Program-made: the position numbers and the translations under genes
The notes under the pieces: model-generated
Told to the model about the DNA's origin: nothing
What the model saw: the letters and a program-made list of their open reading frames with translations, nothing else
The model's database searches: none
Part shown: positions 60,178 through 64,000 of the stretch, piece by piece
How positions within the stretch are numbered: the first letter of the stretch is position 1
Layout: each line of letters starts with the position of its first letter
Source of the DNA: Epiperipatus broadwayi
Taxonomy: Eukaryota > Onychophora > Udeonychophora > Euonychophora > Peripatidae
DNA length: 64,000 bases
NCBI GenBank assembly: GCA_028023455.1
Contig: JAQFVV010012544.1
Span: 2,316,396 to 2,380,395 of the forward strand
Reading direction: 5' to 3'

Positions 60178-61610
60178 TTCATCATCTCTGTCAATCATTT
60201 TCAATCCACTATGAGATGAAAATATCTCTAATTTTAATCCAATTAATTATGCACCTATCTTTTCTTTACATCACATCAGCAAACTTTCTTATTTTATTCA
60301 TCCACCTCATGAGTGGTTCTATTGTATGTCTTTTACAGTGTCTTGAGATCCAATTTAAAACTTCAATTATCCATCTATTATTATATTTTTTAAAAATATG
60401 TTTAGCCCAGTTTCATTTCTGTCTCTTGTTTCAATGATGTCTGTTGTACCTGTTTGTTTTCTCACCAATGTATTTCATTTTTGATCTCTTTTTTCTATTC
60501 CTATTTTACATCTTCCTAAATTTTAATGAGTGGTCTGAAGTCTTTGAATTGCTTTTCTGTTATATGTCCAAGTCTCATATCCATAAGTAAGAACTGGTAA
60601 AACATATCTATTAAAATCCTTTCTTTTCAAACACACAGATATATTTTTTAAGTTATTTTTATCAAAAAGCACTCCTTCCAAGTTTAATTATATGATTAAT
60701 TTGATCTCTTATATTTATATCTGCATTATTAATCTAATTAAAGTATTTGTAGTTATTAAACCTTTTTAAATTCATGATTATCAATTTTAATTTTCTAGTT
60801 CTGAGAAAATTCCTTTAACATTTCTTTAGACATTTTAGCATTTACCTTTTTTTTTTTTTACTGGTTTTATTTGATAACTCTTACAATACTTCCTGAATTT
60901 CTGATGCATTGTTTGCAAATACAACCACACCGAACATGTCTTAAATAATCTTCATTTATTTAATTTCCCAATTTAATCTGTAAAATCTTTTTTTGTGAAA
61001 CTGCTGTAAAATGTTCTGGAGATCTATATCTCTTGTCAAATATCTTTCTCATATTTAATTTTATTAGCACTATCTTGTAATTCAAATAGTTTTAAACTTT
61101 TCTCAAAAAAATGTAATTCAGTATAAATAATACATATGACATATATAAAAGCTTGTTTAATACTTTAAAATAAAAAAGTTAAATACGACGACATACTATG
61201 TTGAGCATGGATTTATATTTTGATGATCTGATTTTTTTTTTAGCATTATAGAAGTGCTTATAAAATCAAATGACTTTTTATAATCTACAAATCTAAAGCA
61301 AAATGGCAAATTACATTTAATAAGATCTTTCTATAACTTCTCTCAATATTTGAATATGATCCGCTATGTTGAAACCTCTTTTAAATCCAGATTTTTCTTT
61401 TGGTTGATTGGTATCCAATGTTTCCTGTAGATGAACTATAATTATCTTGTAAAGATTTTGTATAGAACTGATAAAAGACTGAAAGGTCTATAATTTGGAA
61501 TATTTTCTTTATCATTTTTCTTAAATATCAATATTATTGCAGCATTCTTTAGTCATCTGATACATTTTTTTCATTCAGACATTTGGGATTGCAATACTAT
61601 ATTTTAATGA
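60178..61610 (-). mobile_element. RTE-type retrotransposon (copy 3), highly decayed
   Basis: The - strand matches copy 1 from its 3' tail (CATCATC at 60180) through the SETWT block near 60570, the FADD region near 60930 (lost) and the finger region near 61490-61560. Open frames on the opposite strand here are shadows. Age similar to copy 4. Confidence 0.75.
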
Positions 61611-62574
61611 CTAAATCAATAATCATAACTATAACTCCAAAAAATTTTATTGGCTTATCAAATAAAGTAAATATTGATGTTTATTTCATTGTGGTAAATA
61701 ATAAGACAAAGTGATATTCATACTTTCTCACATACTACTACATATTAGAGTACATTATTAAAATTATCCAAGATATCTTCCATACAGACTATTATCAATT
61801 ACAACTATACAATGTTTTTTTTAAACAAAGCATGGTTAATATTGAATTAAAAATAAACACGTCCATAAAATCAATGTTAGAGGGAACACTAATTACAATA
61901 AAAAAAATTTTAAATAATATTAATGCAATCATAATTTGATTATGATAACTAAACTACCAATAATATACTCAATAATAATAGCAACTTTTAACATTGTTTA
62001 AACACGTGTGTATGCATGCATGAAAGTTTGTTTTAAAATATAGTTGATTTGAAAAGATATAATCATAAAATGCTTAAATGAATTTATTTTTCAAAAGAAC
62101 TTTTTATTTGTGCCTCTTTGCCCATCGTCAATATCATTAGATTACAATAATGTCTAAGTTACACTTATTCTACCTCCCCTTTTCACCTATACATAATCCA
62201 ACTGACTAACAATCATAGTGATTACCATATTTAACATTATCAATATTTCACATGTAATATTTCTGGGTACAACAATCATCTTTTGATAACGCTGGTCAAA
62301 TAATAAGTACAATCTACAGGGACCTATCAATTTATTCTGTTAAATAAAATGGGTTTATTATTATTATTAAAAATTAAACTTTAAAATAAATAAAATAGAA
62401 AACATCTTTTAGTTTAATATTTTAATAATGCAAATCATTTATTTGTAAATAAACAATTGTGCACTTTATTTTTACTGTTAGTTAATATGAAGCTTAATTT
62501 TTTAAAATAATATTTAACTCTCATTTTAAATATTTCTGTCTGTAAATTTGAAACATTCAAAAAAACTCACCTCC
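61611..62574. other. AT-rich, no gene recognised
   Basis: No supported feature. Confidence 0.5.
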
Positions 62575-62611
62575 TTTCAATCGTTTTCTAGCAACGAGAC
62601 CTGAATTTTCC
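62575..62611 (-). CDS. Candidate small exon (minus strand)
   Basis: The - strand reads TTTTTGGATTTGTACAG (acceptor), then a short segment ENSGLVARKRLKG in the only open phase, then GGAG followed by GTGAGT, a consensus donor. Boundaries may be off by a few bases. It lies about 80 bases downstream of the larger exon that follows here, in the same orientation. The spacing would suit a short intron, but no good donor in matching phase is present before the stop of that exon, so the two may be alternative 3' exons. Confidence 0.4.
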
Positions 62612-62681
62612 TGTACAAATCCAAAAAGTGAAGTATTGTGGATACAAAAGTATGCAATCACTAATCACATGATAGAAAATT

Positions 62682-62844
62682 ATAAATACAACAACTTGTC
62701 AAAAATTGTATAGTCTTCTTTAACTACAGTGTGCTGAAGGACTGCATCAGATTTAAACTTAGAAATAGCCAGTTTATTATCTTTCACCAACAGCATGTCT
62801 GAGTAGAAATGAAATAAATATTCACCACTTGAAGTCAAATCATC
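62682..62844 (-). CDS. Probable protein-coding exon (minus strand), ends in stop
   Basis: The best host-gene evidence in the window. After the acceptor AATTTCTTCATTCAG the - strand frame is open for 54 codons: DDLTSSGEYLFHFYSDMLLV, then KDNKLAISKFKSDAVLQHTV, then VKEDYTIFDKLLYL and TAA. About 30% of codons start with G against a much lower local G content, residues are well mixed with no low-complexity bias, and the other two frames are closed. No signal peptide, membrane segment or family motif recognised. It is either the last coding exon of a gene extending to higher coordinates, or an internal exon spliced before its stop at a weak site (GTGAAA or GTAGTT). Function unknown. Confidence 0.6.
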
Positions 62845-62859
62845 CTGAATGAAGAAATT

Positions 62860-64000
62860 AAATTATTAGCAACATTTATCATTCAATAATGCATTTAAAG
62901 GGACAAAATTTAAATATTTTGATTCATCTGTGAATTTTTAAAATAGCTTATGGAATGCTACAGTTTGTGATAGCACAATAACAATTATTTATTTCTTCTC
63001 TAAAGATTAAAATTGCTTAAGCTGAATTATATTGGCTACAGTCTAATGAATAGTATAAAATTCATAAGAATTTATTATCCCATATGGGTTAATTTTATAA
63101 TTGTGAAAACAAAGTAAAATCGTAGAAAAGTCTTATATATGAATTGGTGTTAATGGATTAATGAATTGCTTGGTCTTATCTATTGTGAATTCTAGCCAAA
63201 AATTATAAAATTGACTTGAAGCAATGGATCAATAAATTGCTGCATATTATATTGGTGGTAAGCTACTTATAACCTTGGACATTCTTGTAAAGCTAATTTA
63301 ACCAATGGATTAATACTTGTGTAATATTACAGTGACTACAGGAATCCAAAAGATAATGGATTTATATTTATTGTTATTAAATCTTTGTTAATGTGCCTAG
63401 AGATGTTATGTCTTTCAATGGATTACTTGCTACATCAATATATAAAGGCATATGAAATAAATGTTGATTTGTTAAATATTTTGGAGACTCAATATTAATG
63501 AATTTCTGCTATAAAATCTCAGCTTCCACTAATAATTGTACTCTTATCTGGATTAAGTGTGTTGAATGCATCTTTGTTGAATTTATCATTTTATAGAAAT
63601 TCCAAATAATATTTTGACACGACTGGAATAATTAAAAGCATGCCTGGGTAAAATTTTCAGACATTTATTTAATGACTGTAGATTATAAATTTTATACGTC
63701 TCCTACAGTTAGTTAATTTTAGTGATTTTAGAAATTTTAAATTATTGTTGTGGTTTAATAAATGTTGTCCAGAAAGAAAATATCATCAGGAAGATACAGG
63801 TAATACATTATATTTATTAGGGAAATCGATAAATGTGTGTCTTTATAATTCTATTATGTATATAAGATCAGTTGTATTAACCATTAAGCTAATGTGAAAT
63901 ATGCTATATCCTCATAATGGTTAATCTCTCATGTTTTATTGATCTTTTAAATCGATCTCAAGTTTTTCTATAATCAAAGGTATCTAGAATAAACAGTTAA
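62860..64000. other. AT-rich, no gene recognised
   Basis: Expected to hold the intron upstream of the minus-strand exon at 62682-62844. I found no further convincing exon. Confidence 0.45.

Overview
The window is strongly AT-rich animal DNA with no long intact protein-coding gene. There are no bacterial operons, ribosomal RNAs or canonical tRNAs. It holds non-LTR retrotransposons (RTE-type and two other lineages), a Penelope-like element, two tRNA-derived SINE families, a gutted hAT transposon, spliceosome-type exon candidates and long TA/TG, GATA and ATT microsatellites. This points to an invertebrate metazoan. TA-to-TG microsatellites, Penelope elements and hammerhead repeats would suit a mollusc such as a cephalopod, but the lineage cannot be fixed from the sequence.

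Layout. 0-14 kb: intron-like or intergenic AT-rich DNA with ATT-type microsatellites, two exon candidates on + (a signal peptide at 1.05 kb and a Cys-containing exon at 6.5 kb), one on - (8.83 kb) and a GC-richer patch at 10.3 kb. 14.3-18.1 kb: a SINE with a clear target-site duplication, then two tandem 5'-truncated LINE copies on the - strand. 19.9-20.8 kb: a fold-back array of a 369-bp monomer carrying three hammerhead ribozymes. 21.9-22.9 kb: a decayed coding segment and a long hairpin. 30.3-30.9 kb: a second fold-back element with a hammerhead relic in each arm, and a third relic at 36.9 kb. 35.4-36.5 kb: an ancient Jockey/CR1-like RT remnant. 37.8-38.3 kb: an internally deleted hAT transposon encoding a BED-finger start. 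39.5-40.0 kb: a third fold-back with a well-formed hammerhead. 40.4-41.4 kb: the 3' part of a Penelope-like element with a GIY-YIG endonuclease. 41.5-42.9 kb: three SINEs. 44.2-46.7 kb: the best RTE copy, next to a roughly 0.9-kb GATA-type microsatellite. 48.9-49.9 kb: a fold-back abutting a second RTE copy. 54.3 kb: another fold-back. 58.3-61.6 kb: two decayed RTE copies in tail-to-tail orientation. 62.6-62.9 kb: the best host-gene exon evidence, on the - strand.

How the parts relate. The autonomous elements (RTE, LINE, Penelope) are all broken here. The hammerhead repeats and SINEs are non-autonomous and must have been moved by such reverse transcriptases. The most notable system is the hammerhead 'retrozyme-like' set. 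Two diverged families keep the catalytic core and all three helices with compensating changes, and both sit in fold-back configurations that could arise from 5' inversion during target-primed reverse transcription.

All calls come from reading the sequence. No alignment, folding or database search was run, and short splice-bounded open frames are expected by chance in DNA this AT-rich, so exon confidences are deliberately modest.
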